Assembly: GCA_004380135.1 (NCBI GenBank)
Contig: QXCR01000048.1
Location: 62,001-126,000 of the forward strand
Direction of reading: 5' to 3'
DNA length: 64,000 bases
Source: Stemphylium vesicarium
Taxonomy: Eukaryota > Ascomycota > Dothideomycetes > Pleosporales > Pleosporaceae
Shown here: positions 44,509 to 56,249 of the stretch, piece after piece
Numbering within the stretch: position 1 is the first letter of the stretch
Layout of the letters: every line of letters starts with the position of its first letter
Translations under genes and position numbers: made by a program
Notes under the pieces: model-generated
Databases searched by the model: none
What the model was told of the DNA's origin: nothing
The model's input: the letters and a program-made list of their open reading frames with translations, nothing else

Positions 44509-46319
44509 TATGTTTTTCTTTTGTTTTTTTCTACGCGAGGCAACGACCTACGATATCGGAGGAAATGCATACTTCTTCACTGCCAGACGTAGGTAGAGCT
44601 ACGCTTGAACGGGTTCTGTGCGGAATGAAACCGAACTGATGGGTGAATTGGTACCATGCCAGGATCCTGTCTACGAGGAATCTGTCGGGAAGGCTTATCT
44701 TTGGTCCCCGCATTCGCTGGTCGCTTCTGAATCCCCCGTAGCTCCACAAGCGACTCCAATGAAATGAATCCTAGCAAATCCATCCAATGGGATGGAAGCC
44801 TAAAGCAAACGTCGAAGCTGCATCAGAGGGATCCGGCACATTACGTCCGTGGCCCTATTGTCTCCTCTCTGCACTAAATACAGTAGCGGAAATACGCCGT
44901 CCCTAGACATGATAGATCGCCGGACAGCATAGGGCATTAGTACTGATGGCGTAAACGAATCCCTCCAGCGCCAGCTCCTAGATGAGTCGGAGATGGCGCA
45001 GTTCTGCTGTTGTGATGGGTGTTGCATGCACATTAGGTTCGGACAAGATGTGACTGAGAACTCTACCGTGAGGACGGAGATGCCGAGGTACATCGCCGCC
45101 AGAGCATTATCCGACATCAATTTCTTACCCATTTCTGTTCGTGTGCGACATCTAATCTTTGGTATCCGTGGAGATCGATGATACAGCTAAAAACGTCATG
45201 TAGGTGGCTAACTGCTCCAGGGTTCTTATCTTGACGGAGACCAAAGACCCTGGATCCGACATGACGCGGTCATAATTCCGCAGCAACGTTATCGCGGATG
45301 GCTCGTGCACCCAACCCTGTCACTCCGCTCTCTCCACATCAAACTCCGCCATACGCGCCATGGGGCACGACACGCGTTATAGAATACTGCCTTCAGCTTG
45401 GCCAAACTATGCCGCCATTTTTCTTGTTGATCCAGAATTCAAGCCTGTCATTATTGTCACGCCCGTTTTCGATGTCCAAGGCCTATTTCTCATGATTAAG
45501 AATGATCTGTTCTGGAAAACGCGTGGATAAGAGGCTATGTGTCCATCACAAAAAAAGAAAAGCTAGGCGACAACGACACAAGTGATTAAAAATGTATTTC
45601 CGCACAATTTCGGCTTCCAGAGGACCAAATATACAAATTGCGAAGTAATGGGCTTGTAGGATATGCAGATGTAGCCGACAGCCTCGTCTACGCGCCTCAA
45701 TAAAGTCTCCCTAAATCGATCGCGTACTTGTCCAAGTGGACGTTTTGATAAATTCGCAGTAGGGCTTTTCTTTCAGACCCTACATATATTCAATTCAGCA
45801 GGGCGTACAGCGGTATCTTACATACCACTACTACAAACGCCACCGAATCACTCTCCTCATCCATAATTATCCTGTCTTCGTAAGTCTAACTGACCAGTAG
45901 ATCGACTAGGTCTATCCTGTAGATATAAACGTCCCTTCGATATGTCAGGACGCTGGATGAGTGGTAGAACCCACGTTCTCGTATACTCCAAGACAATGGG
46001 TTCAACCTCCTCAGTCGCAGATAGCTTGGACACCGCAATCAGAAACTTACCAGAACTCCGTGTATTATATGCTGACATGAGCCGCAAGGCCATTGTCAAC
46101 AAAAGACTAGCGTGTGCCGTCCGAGATCGTAATATCACGTTCTGGTCTCACACCCCATTCCTATAATAGCCTCTAGGATAAACTCTAGACACCTACAACG
46201 CATTGCAAGACCATAAGAGGACGCGTTCTGTACACTAAAATCCATGGCATAGACACCTTTAGCATCTACTAGCAAGCACCTTACCCTCCACTAACTCTAC
46301 ATCGCCCCCCCCCAGCCCC
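44509..46319. other. Intergenic region, possible decayed sequence
   Basis: No intact gene. A short plus-strand frame starting at ATG 45942 (74 codons) has coding-like composition but no recognisable family and ends in two adjacent stops. It may be an upstream part of the relic that follows. Confidence 0.4.
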
Positions 46320-46800
46320 ACTACAACACCCACGAACACCACTTCAAAGCAGCAATATCCCTCTTTAACGCCAAAGAAACGCTCATCATGCATCGCTGCT
46401 GCAAAGAAGAACCACAGGTCCACCCCGACCCCATTCCCTACTAACAAATCACCAGCAACACCACATTCCTCCCCTAATACACCACAAACCCCCGCCTCCT
46501 AACCGCCTACGTCCTCAATACCTAGAAGGAATCTCCTCAACCGCCTTCTTCGCAGCAGAGCCAGCGTAACTCTCCGCATACGTAACAGCGAAGAGAAAAG
46601 GCGACAAAGGTTCGCTCGAGGTACTCGCGGAATAGCGCGGGGAGCTGGATGAGCTGGATGAGCTTAGGACGGAGGATATGATGAGGGAGTGGTTGGCAGG
46701 GGAATCAGTTATCAGTGATACGTAGAAGGAGGTGATGGATCAGGAGGAGAGGGAGGCTTGGGCTGTTTTTGAGAGGGGAGGATTTGGATGGTGCGTCTGA
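46320..46800 (+). pseudogene. Decayed coding relic with RIP-like stops
   Basis: The plus strand keeps codon-like periodicity but is cut by TAA at 46442, TAA at 46475, TAG at 46523, then (after a frameshift) TAA at 46567, TAG at 46633, TAG at 46723 and TGA at 46798. The six TAA/TAG stops would each be explained by one C-to-T change in CAA or CAG. Between stops the peptides are hydrophilic with acidic, helical character near the end. I do not recognise the ancestor; it could be a host gene copy or a transposon fragment. Confidence 0.5.
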
Positions 46801-47178
46801 GGGTGGAGAGGGGCATGGGGATGAGGATGTTGCGGGCAGAGGGATTGAGGATGAGGGGGAAGTGGCTGAGGGAAAGAACAGGGGTGAGGATGGGGTGCTG
46901 CAGCTTGGGTTCTTCCTGACTGCTCTGTGCACCCACCTGCCACAGATAGCACGTAGACGGATACAGTACCTGGCGCATGCATTGAGAGATCGAAGAACAA
47001 TGAAAAGGATGTGACGGGTAAGAGTGCGAACATGGTGAGTTTAGACAATACATTTTTTGTAAATTCATTCTGCTCTTGAATCGTGATGATGAAATGCTAA
47101 TCAGCTGTGATATAGTATCACAGACGACATATCATCTTCATGTCGACCCCGTGCAGAAGCACGGACGCTACCGAGAAT
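46801..47178. other. Intergenic region, possible tail of the relic
   Basis: The first half is purine-rich with repeated GAGG/GGATG words and may continue the relic. The second half is the 3' flank of the oligopeptidase gene. Confidence 0.4.
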
Positions 47179-49810
47179 CTACTGCGAGATACCCAATTCC
47201 TTGTAGAAAGCGTCGGTCTGGGGCTTGCGACCGAGGAACTCCTCAAGAATGTCCATCTCCTCCTTGGAACCACCGCGCTCGAGGACGGTGTGGCGGTAGC
47301 GGCGACCTTCAGTTGGGTTCATCGGGTCGGACTTGAAAACGGTGTAGAACATATCTGTCGAGTAGACTTGAGAAGAGAGGTAGCCGTAGTAGCTGCGATT
47401 GTTAGGACGTAGCTATCATAAAAACGACTCATCGTGACTTACCCGGCGTCGTAACCGCCGATCAAGTGGCCAAATGTAGCCTGGCCATTACCCCAATGCC
47501 AGTCGCCCTTCTTGTCGCCGTCCAGCGACTCAGGTCCCTTCAGCTGACTGATCTCATATCTCAGAGAGTTGTACTTCTCGGTGATGTCCATCTTTTCTAG
47601 TTCATCATGGCTAGCAGGCTCGTGAACTGCCATGTCGAATGTGCCAAAGTGCAACTGCCTCAGGTTAAAGAGCGCGTCGTTAACGTGCTTGGTAGAGATC
47701 AAACTGGCAATCAGTGATTGAGGGATCTGTTCTGAAGGCTTTGAGCTCTTGTCAGCTGACTCGAGATATGCCTTCTCATAGTCAGAGGAGAGGTAGGAGT
47801 AGTGGTGTGATAGGGCCCGCAGTTGTGAAGGGGTCCAGCACCAGTTTTCCAGCATCTGAGATGGTGCCTCGACGAAGTCGCGGACTGTGTTAGTACCGTG
47901 GAAACGAGAGTATGTTGTCCGAGAAACTAGATCATGAATACCATGTCCAAGCTCGTGGAACAGGGTCACAACTTCGTCGTGCTTCAATAGGGAAGGCTTC
48001 TTCTTGGTCGGTTTGGAAAAATTGCACACCAGGGCGGTGGCGGGATAGCGCCGCTTGCCATCTTCATCAATGTAACCAGGTTGGAGATTGAAGTTAGCTG
48101 CATGGCCGTACTAAATAGGAAAGAATAGGGTCAGTAGATGTCCTAGAAGTGTTGTGGTTGTGTATATACCTTGCCGTCACGTCTGGTGTTGAGTTAGCAA
48201 AAGCTCGGACATATTTTGGAGTGAGGGCACGTGACACATGGACCGTGCATAGGGTACTTACGGGAAAAGATCCAGGTAGAGATAGCCGACGAATCCTGCG
48301 CCCTCGCCTTCGTCATCCCAGACGCTGAAGATCTGCACGTCCTCGTGCCAGACAATGTCGGATCCTTTGCCGCCATCAGCAAGGGCGGCCCTATCTTCCT
48401 CACCCGAAATTTCAACAAAGACCAGGCCGAAGAGCTCCTCAAAGATCTTCAACATGCCTTGAATTGTCGTCGAGAGAGGGAAATATTCAGCGATGACCTG
48501 GTGGTCTAGCTGGTAGTCTTTCTCCAACATCAGGCGGTCGTAATACCGGTTGTCCCAGAGGTAGTAGTCCTGTGCCAGCGGGCCAGTCAGTCCGTTCTCC
48601 TTTGCGTCCTGCTTCTTCAGCTCCATCAGCTTCTCAATCTCCTTCTTTCCACCCGGCGCGAGTTTCTTGCGGAGATCTCCAAGGAAATCATCCACAGTCT
48701 TGGTCGTCTTCGCCATCTTGTCCTCGATTCGGAACTGCGCGTGGTTGTCGTATCCGAGGAGGCGAGCGCCTTCGTCGCGGAGGAGAATGGCTTCCCTGAA
48801 CAGCGCCACGTTGTCGTTACACTTGTTTTCGTTCTCGACGAAGACCTTCTTGCGCGTTTCCGGGTTGGTGGCGTACTTGAGCGTCGGGAACAGGTCGGGG
48901 TATTTGAAAGTAAGGAACAGCTTGCCCTCGTTCTCGCCCTCGCCCTTCTTGAGTCCGGAGATGACGTCTTCCGGTACACCGTGCAGCTCCTCGGGAGTGA
49001 ACCACAGTCCTCCGTTCTCCTCGTTGAGGTTCTTCTGGAAAGCAATGCTGATCTGGCTCAGCCTTTGCTTGATCTCCTTGAACCTGTCCCGCTTGGGCCC
49101 GGCGGGCAAGTTCAGACCGTTGCGAATGAACGACTTGTGGTCCTTCTCCAGTAGTCGCTGCGACTCGGGATCCAGCTTCTCGCCCTTCTTCAGCACCGCG
49201 TCGATGAGGTTGAAGACATCCTCGCGCATAGATGACTCAATGCCAAAGTCGTCGAGCATCTGCTCTACTTCGCTTGAGGCATCGCGCAGCTCCTTGCTTG
49301 TGGATACGGCGTTGTAGAAGCCGAGGATATGCGCCTCAATGGCCATCTTGTTGTCATCGCGGGCGATTTGGAGGAGTGTGTTGGCAAAGGTCGCGCTTTC
49401 GGGCTTCACATCGCGGACGATGGCATCTTGGACGTTTCGCGACCGGTCAATCTGGGCTACGTCAGCATCTGTCGGAAGCGGTCCTCACCTGGCAACTAGG
49501 AAATGTTTCGACATACCAGCCTCTTTGCGTCATCAACCAGACTTTCCTTGGTAGCCGTGAACTTGGGCGGAAGCTGCGGGGGCGTCTTGTACTGGGAGGG
49601 CGCCATGGTGGAGTTGGTGAGGGGTCTAAAGGGCTGGGTGTAGAGGGGATTCCGCAATGGGGCAGGTTTCACGTATTGCAGAATAGAAGGTACGCGCCCG
49701 CCGAGTCGAATTGAAGCCAGGATGGCGGTCGTGCCAATAAAGAGAGCGACAGCGGCGAGAAAGAACTTGGTTAGGCGTGAGGAAGCCACGGTGGATGCGA
49801 GCATGAGCAT
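47179..49810 (-). CDS. PRD1: M3 family zinc oligopeptidase (thimet oligopeptidase / saccharolysin type)
   Basis: Five exons (49810-49517, 49451-48262, 48182-48170, 48110-47443, 47392-47179) give 792 residues. The catalytic motif HELGH is at residues 551-555 within TLFHELGHGIHDLVSRT. The flanking YGHAANFNLQPGY and FVEAPSQMLENW blocks, the latter with the third zinc ligand Glu, match M3A. The enzyme cleaves short peptides in cytosol and mitochondrial intermembrane space in yeast (Prd1). Residues 14-33 form a hydrophobic segment after a basic stretch, like a targeting or membrane anchor. A second in-frame ATG (49606, MAPSQYKTPP) would give a 724-residue cytosolic form close to yeast size. Exon 3 is only 13 nt. 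Confidence 0.93.
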
Positions 49811-50470
49811 GGGCTTGCTTCTTTATGCCGACATGTGGGGAAAGCTGCGATTGGGCGGTGTGCTGCGATAAACAAGGCCTTTGTACTTACGAGCACGCAC
49901 GTTGAGATGCTGAAGTTTAACGGCTACGTGACCTCTCGGATGCTCCTCGACGCTCCAGACAGCCGCATGAGATCGACAGGCATGGATAGGTCCGCCCGAA
50001 GTTAACCTGGTCCGGTAAAGCGCCATCGTCAGCCCCATGCCGCCCTGCAGCCATCGTGCAACGTTCTCTGTTGGAAATCCGCCATTAGCTATTGTAGCAA
50101 TCTCTTAGCTTAACGAGATTAAATCTTGGGTCCAGATTGTAGTCTACGCCCTCAGCGCACAGCATACGTCGCTTGCTACGACGGCGTTGTCGCGTCGAGT
50201 GCCACTAATGCAGTGTGGCAGCTGACGTTCAACACTACATGTATGCAGTGCATGTACGGTACACCGCTCAATTATTTCAACAGACAGAGATCTTACGTAT
50301 CGCAGTCGTCACTAGAGTGTGCGATGACTTCAAGCTGAGGAACAATGACGCTGAACACTTTCCTACTTAGTAGAGCTTGCTCCCGCATCCAACGGCATCT
50401 CCAATAAGCATGTAAAACCATGAATTGAACTAAGACATTAGTTGTAAAAATACAAGTTTCTCCTGGCTCC
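49811..50470. other. Intergenic region upstream of the oligopeptidase gene
   Basis: Promoter of the M3 gene and 3' flank of the second rhodopsin-domain gene. No other feature recognised. Confidence 0.5.
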
Positions 50471-51768
50471 TCAAACCATGTGTTGCGGGTGTTGCGTACG
50501 TTCCATCTGAGCGCTGCCCCTGCTCCCGCTCAAGCTCTCCGGTATCGTGATGAACGGCCCCCAATTAGACTCCCTCGCAATAGTCGTCCTCTCATGTATC
50601 GTAATAAACCCAATCGACTCCCCTCTGTCAATGCCTTTCTCATTTGGAAGCGGCCATTCGCCAATATCAAGCGCCTTGTGCTGGCTGAAAGCATCGATTT
50701 GCGGGGGAGTCGGTGGCATCACGTAGGCTTTTCCCGGTGTAGCACTGCGCTCCTCTTTCTTTTGCTTGCCACGGAACAAAAGACGGAGAAAGGGTACGGA
50801 AGCCGAGATGATTCCACTGTTCGTTTCAACTTGGCCCCATAGAAGGAGGTCGGATCCGTAGCGTGCTGAGTTCCAGGGCGATTCAGCCCACAACATCATA
50901 ACCCACATGCGTACTGAGGATGCTGTGATGGCCATGACACCTACGGAGAAGATTCCGATAAGCGCTAATCGCTTGCCCATTGGTATGCGCAGACTCAGCA
51001 GAGTCGGCAATGGCAGCATGAGGATGATGATGTCGCTTAGTAGATTGGCGGCGGAAGAGAACACCCACAACTGGACAGGGTCCCAGCACTTGGCAGGCTC
51101 GCGCTGAATACTGGGATCGAATTGAGCAAAGTAGTTGGTTGTGGACCAAGCGCTTGCTGGGTTCTGGCATTGGAAGATCGCGGCGAAGGTTGCGGCGAAG
51201 GTATACATGGACACGAATGCAATCATACCATATACGAGGCGGCGGAATGTACGGTTCGCGGCGATGGATCGATAGAAGAACAGAATACTGAGCTTGACGA
51301 AGCCAAGGCCGACGACGTAGATCAGGCGGTAGAGCCACCAGGAAATGAGTACGCCTTGCACGGTAGGCTCGATCTCTGGTCGCTTTTCCTGTCGAGGGTT
51401 AGGAAATGTTCGTGAAAAGCAATGAAGTGTTCATACCGGTATGCGGAGATATCTAGGTGGATAGCCGCTGCTCGTCACATCTTGATAATAGTTCACAACA
51501 AAGGTTCCCCAAGTAACGACCTGGAATCTGTCAGCTACACCGTGTAGACCGGAGCTGGTAGACTTACCAAAGCAGTGAACATGAGATGATCGCTAGCGCT
51601 GAGAGATCCCATAAGGAAATAACGGCAGTAGTATCTGTTTGGCTTGGTTAGAACTCGGTCCTTTCCGCTGATTGTCGGGCAAACCAACCTAAGGGCTACG
51701 ACGATTGTCGATAGCGATGTCAAGATCGCTCCGACGATTACCACCACGAAGCCTGGTCGAAAGTACAT
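50471..51768 (-). CDS. Second fungal rhodopsin-domain (PTH11-like) membrane protein
   Basis: Four exons (51768-51689, 51634-51568, 51520-51437, 51388-50471) give 382 residues. The first helix FVVVIVGAILTSLSTIVVAL is followed by RYYCRYFLMGSLSASDHLMF, then RLIYVVGLGFVKLSILFFYR, CWDPVQLWVFSSAANLLSDIIILMLPLPTLL and GQVETNSGIISASVPFLRLLF, the order seen in the fungal rhodopsin-like family. The C-terminal ~100 residues are polar. The start was placed at the ATG just before helix 1; an upstream open stretch to 51894 lacks an ATG. Unrelated in detail to the paralogue at 37.6-38.8 kb. Function unknown. Confidence 0.83.
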
Positions 51769-53770
51769 CTTCTCCTGCGATTGTTTGTTTCTATTGAGGT
51801 GTGGGAGTCCGATCCAGTCAGTCCTAATCAAAGAGGCGATCGTGGAACTGTGCGCCCGAGTAACAGTGTATAGAACGATTGATTGAACAAACAATGAACA
51901 TGAGTGAGTTGGGCCTGAGCGTTCGCTTATGAGAGCGAGTACTAAACTTTAGGGTTCCCCAGGTTCTGTACAGGCGGAAGGCAGTGTTCCATAAGGCGTG
52001 TCGTGCCTCCCCTACGCGTACAGGCAAGCAATGGCCACCCCGGGTGCGGTGATCCTTCCAGTGAAGCAACCTCATGGCTCGACACGGAGCGAACCATAGC
52101 ACGCCCTCACAAAACATGATTGGACTATGGTATCGCAAGTGGAGTCAGGACACCGTGGAGTGCTAGGCTTAGAAACCGTTGTATAACATCGGGCAGCCAT
52201 ATGATCGGCCCGCGTGGTGATGGAATCTGCATTGGCATGAGCTGAAGGAGTGCAAGTGGGCTACCTTGCGGTCTCGGCTCAGGTGGTACAGTCTGAGGAT
52301 GGAGACCATTTCCACACTGGGCTACATTTCCAATGCGTGATAACGTCCAAAACGTCTGCTAACTACAAACGGGATAGACGCTGCTTCCGCGTAGAAGTAT
52401 CCGAGTAACAGAAAGCTTGCATGAAGTGATAGACTCGGCAGCGGAACGTCCAGCCGACCCACTTCTAGCCGGGGTGAACGCGGCGTACCAAGTGTCTGAG
52501 GCTGAAACACGCGTTCCAAACCGCTCAACATCCAGCATCTGAGGCGGTAACTGACTGAACCTATCGCTTCTGGCATTGCTAAGGTATGCCACGAGTCGCG
52601 ATGATAGTTCAGGGTGACGCAATGGTCCGGGGAGACCTTGTCACGTTGTTCTTCTGGATTCCGGACAGCGATTGTAGATCATACCACAGAGTGGCAGGAA
52701 AGTGAAAGAATAAAAGAGAAGTAGCGCATGAATACGGGCAAAAGAAATGAATATTCTCCGAGGGAGAGTGATAGTGAAAAAGAAAGCTGTGTATGTATAG
52801 AAAGTAACTAGGTCTTCACGAAGCCGAGAGGGAAATACATTCAAGGACCGTGCAACTTCGTAGGCGTCGGATGTGGGTTGAGCGAAGCCCGCTTACCCAC
52901 AGAAGAAAAAGGTCTTTCGACTTTGGTGATAACTCAGTGAGTGTCTAGTTGATGTTGTAGGTTCTGAGGTCTGCGCACGCAGTCGGTCAAGAATGACGTC
53001 ACTGGGACAAAGCCATCTCTTTGCCGGCTCAAGCATTCGCGCAAGCCGCAGCGGAAGTTGTTGAGAGTGCAGGCGCCCCTATTCTGGGCACACAAGCAAT
53101 CGGTGTGGACGGAAGTGGATGTAAAGAAGGCCGAGAGCTGCAACACATAGTGAGCGAGAATGACTCACTGTTCTGCCTTCTGATTGGACGGCAGAGCGGG
53201 GCTAGACACGCTGAGGCACCCTGTCGATGGTCGCATCCTGGAAAAGGGCGAAGCCTCAGGCCGCACTTGCCTAGTGGTGGTATGAGGCCTCGTATGCGGC
53301 TGCAGTGAGTATGACATGCTGGCATCGCTCAGGTTGGCGGGTGCCCGGAGTCGTCGGTGCACGAAGAACCCGTCCTCAGTACAACTCAGGTCGACTCATC
53401 GTGAGTTCGAGTGATGCACTTTGAGGTACCCATTGCAAGTAGATACGACTCCTCCTAATAATGAGCAATAGTGATGCTGGTGGAGGATATCGTGAGTGAG
53501 CAGCAACTATAAAACGTATTGTAGTGTCCATAGCATCCATAGAACCAGAATTGAAATTCATTACATACGACCATACAGGCTGTGAGTGTCCACGATCCTA
53601 ATCATTTCCCACCTCTGAGATTAAACCCCATTTTTTGCCGATGTGAGCTACAGCCCTGAACAGGCGGGCCATGATCGATCTATTTTCCGACATCGTCTGA
53701 AAAGAGGCCACGCTTTGAACTTGTAATGAAACATGAAGATGGTATTAGACGCTGACAGCCCAATACAGGA
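51769..53770. other. Long intergenic region, no gene recognised
   Basis: About 2 kb without convincing coding sequence on either strand. A TGACTCA element sits at 53161, but it is downstream of the bZIP gene and far from the rhodopsin-domain gene start, so no role is proposed. Confidence 0.5.
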
Positions 53771-54742
53771 TTACTTCTGCGAACGGAGCAGAGCACGAAG
53801 CGTTTCCACCTCGCCTTCGAGCCTGGCGTTGCGGACCTTGAGATCGTCCCGTTCGGCTTTGACCTCCTTGAGTTCGGCCTCGAGAGTGCTCATTTGATCG
53901 ACCCGCTTTTGGCGGTAGCGACGGGCAGCAAGGGTGTTGGCTTTTCGTTTTTCAATACGGGATGGGGGCTCGGATCCGGCAGGACTGTTTTTGGTAGACG
54001 ACAATTTGGATGATGATGTTTGCTCAGGGGGTGACGAGCTCTGATCCTTGTGGCTTGATGATGAAGAACCAGATTGTGAGTAATCTACATAGATTAGAGA
54101 TTGAACACAAGACAATGGCGATGCGCCTTACCTCTCATCATCTGTGCAGACGTATTCATATTGATTGAGATTCCCATGCCATCTGGCATGGCAAGTGTAT
54201 TCATGTTGCCTTCGGAAGTAGGGAGTGAGATAGGGCCGCCAGGTTGTAGCTGGGAACCATGGCCAAGATAGTGTGAGTCAGAAGTAGGGAAGAGGTTCCA
54301 GTCCGGAGTGGTGTGAAACGAAGGGTCTGGTGCAAGTAGGCCGTCAGTGAAGACGGCAGAAGAAGAAGAAGAAGAAGAAGAAGTAGCAGGAAGAAGCGAA
54401 GAGGTATCGAGTAGAGGGCCGCTGTCTTGAGCGGTGGAATAGGAAAGCGCAAAATCCCAATTAATAGACTGCGTTCCAGGGTGGCTTGACGACAACACGG
54501 AGTTGAGATGGTTGCCAGAAGACGTGCAAGGGTCGGCTGATGGCGAACTGCATGATGGTGGTGGTATATTGCATGTCGAGATGTTGTAGTGCGGGTCCTG
54601 GTACCCGCTGGTGAAATCGAAGAATTCTTCAAATGAAATTGAAACTATCAGAGGGCGCCCAACACGGGGTGGTGAGCGCGAAGTTCGGTGAGGAGAGGAA
54701 GTAAAGGGCGGGGTGGCTTCGCTTTATACGGGAGAGCAGCAT
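53771..54742 (-). CDS. bZIP transcription factor (IDI-4/JlbA-like)
   Basis: The DNA-binding basic region reads NTLAARRYRQKR (NxxAAxxYR form), directly followed by a leucine zipper of about four heptads (LEAELKEVKAERDDLKVRN onward) at the C terminus. That form resembles the jun-like IDI-4/JlbA group better than Gcn4/CPC1. Exons 54644-54132 and 54084-53771 are clear. The upstream frame stays open to 54644 but contains no early ATG. A 13-nt first exon at 54742-54730, spliced with an 85-nt intron, restores an ATG in frame (279 residues). This is the weakest part of the model. An eight-Ser run is encoded by a GAA-type microsatellite near 54360-54382. Nuclear regulator; targets unknown. Confidence 0.8.
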
Positions 54743-54900
54743 GGTGGGCTCCTACCGTTTAGGGCTGAGCGGCCTGCAAGCCATCAATCGCCCGCCCACC
54801 GGCGCAGACGGCGCTAGCTGCCAGACCCCGGTCGCACTTTCCAGCTGCAACTTTGCTGCTGCGCCCTTCTGCATCAGCAGGCACAGCCCACACCAACACC
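54743..54900. promoter_or_regulatory. Short bidirectional promoter, bZIP / mitochondrial uL29m
   Basis: Only ~158 bp lie between the proposed bZIP ATG and the uL29m ATG. A minus-strand TATAAAG at about 54723-54729 falls inside the proposed bZIP intron, so it would be the bZIP core promoter if translation instead starts further in. Confidence 0.5.
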
Positions 54901-55789
54901 ATGGCGACGATACCCGCTTCACGACTGTTACGCCCCAATGCAGCGTCGACGCACTCCGACGCCGTCCTCGCCTTTCTCGTCCCCTCAGCACATTGCGCGC
55001 GCAACGCCCCCAGAGCGTGCTTTTCGACGTCACCAGCAAGATGGAAGGCAGACAACAACAAGAACAGGGGAATTTCGGCCGTGAGGGGTACCGCTTTACG
55101 GCCGAGGCAGACGCTATCGGTGAAGCAAAAAGACTTTGAGAACCAGCAATTGCCGACCCCAGTAGCAATTGAGCACGAAGTCACGGGCACAGCGGACCAT
55201 GGACTGTGGGGATTTTTCAAGGACAGGCAGCTTCTGCAGACGCCGGTGGATGAGCAAAGACACGGTATGCAGCCATTGGGGTTATGAGCCGTGGCATTCT
55301 GGCTTACACAGACACAGGCAGGCCGTGGACTGTGGGCGAGCTGCGCAATCGGGACTTCGAGGCCCTCCACCAACTGTGGTGGATATGCGTCAAGGAGCGA
55401 AACCGCCTCGCGACCGAGAAGATCGAGCGCAAGCGTCTGAATGCCGGGTACGGCGATCTCGAGACTCAGAACCGGGACAAGACGGTGCAGGAGACCATGA
55501 AGGCAATCTTGGACACACTGGCCGAGAGACATCAGGCATACCAGGAGGCATTTGCTCTGGCGCAGCGTGACCCGGACATCGACCTGTCAAGGACAGACGG
55601 CCCCCAGTACACGCAACCACCATACGTACGTTCAACTTGGCTGCAAGACTGGATGCACGATGCTAACATGCTCTACAGGACCCACTAGAGGAAGACGATG
55701 CACCACAAGATGCCCAAGTCGAGCCGACCGTTGAGGAGTCTGTAAAGGAAAACACAATACCACAGGCAAAGGAAAAGATGAACGCTTGA
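54901..55789 (+). CDS. MRPL4: Mitochondrial large-subunit ribosomal protein uL29m (MRP-L47)
   Basis: Exons 54901-55264, 55318-55625 and 55679-55789 give 260 residues. The first ~50 residues are Arg/Ala/Ser-rich with CFSTSPARW, a typical matrix targeting and cleavage region. The MRP-L47 domain follows: WGFFKDRQLL, then GRPWTVGELRNRDFEALHQL and a helical hairpin WWICVKERNRLATEKIERKR, as in bacterial L29 with fungal extensions. The acidic C-terminal tail after the last intron is variable in the family. The protein sits at the tunnel exit of the mitoribosome. Start ATG has the context CACCATGGC. Shares a short promoter with the bZIP gene. Confidence 0.93.
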
Positions 55790-56249
55790 GTGGTGTACGT
55801 GTCATGGGTGAGGAAGGCTGCAAATCGAGCACGCCCTTGAAAAAGTGGCATGCACCAATCTTCGATGCCGGGGACGATCATTGTATAACAGAAGACTTGT
55901 ACACTGTACACTACGAACGTACGGGGAATGTTACCCGATTATTGGCGTGCACAGGGTGAAGGGGTTCCTACTACACCCAGCAGCCGGGCAATTCTCTGCA
56001 GTATCTTGCATGTATCATAGCAAGTCATGAAATTAGTGAAGTGCACTAGACTAGCCTATGCCAAACGCGTTGAGTTATGAAAGTAATGCCAGCATAAACG
56101 TGTCGACCAGTTTGGCGAGGCGCTTCCCAAAGAGCTACAACCCCACATCTACCTCACCGCCCTAAGTTGACCTGTCCACGCGCTTTCTAGCGGACAACTT
56201 CTACCGCAAACTACAAACTCCTCTATTTCACAACTCTCATTACACAGCC
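55790..56249. other. Intergenic region between uL29m and GDI1
   Basis: Contains the uL29m 3' UTR and GDI1 promoter (both plus strand). No distinct element was recognised. Confidence 0.5.

Noticed and set aside
53161..53167. Second TGACTCA element as a bZIP autoregulatory site
   Set aside because: It is about 600 bp downstream of the bZIP stop and 1.4 kb from the nearest start, so no promoter role can be argued.
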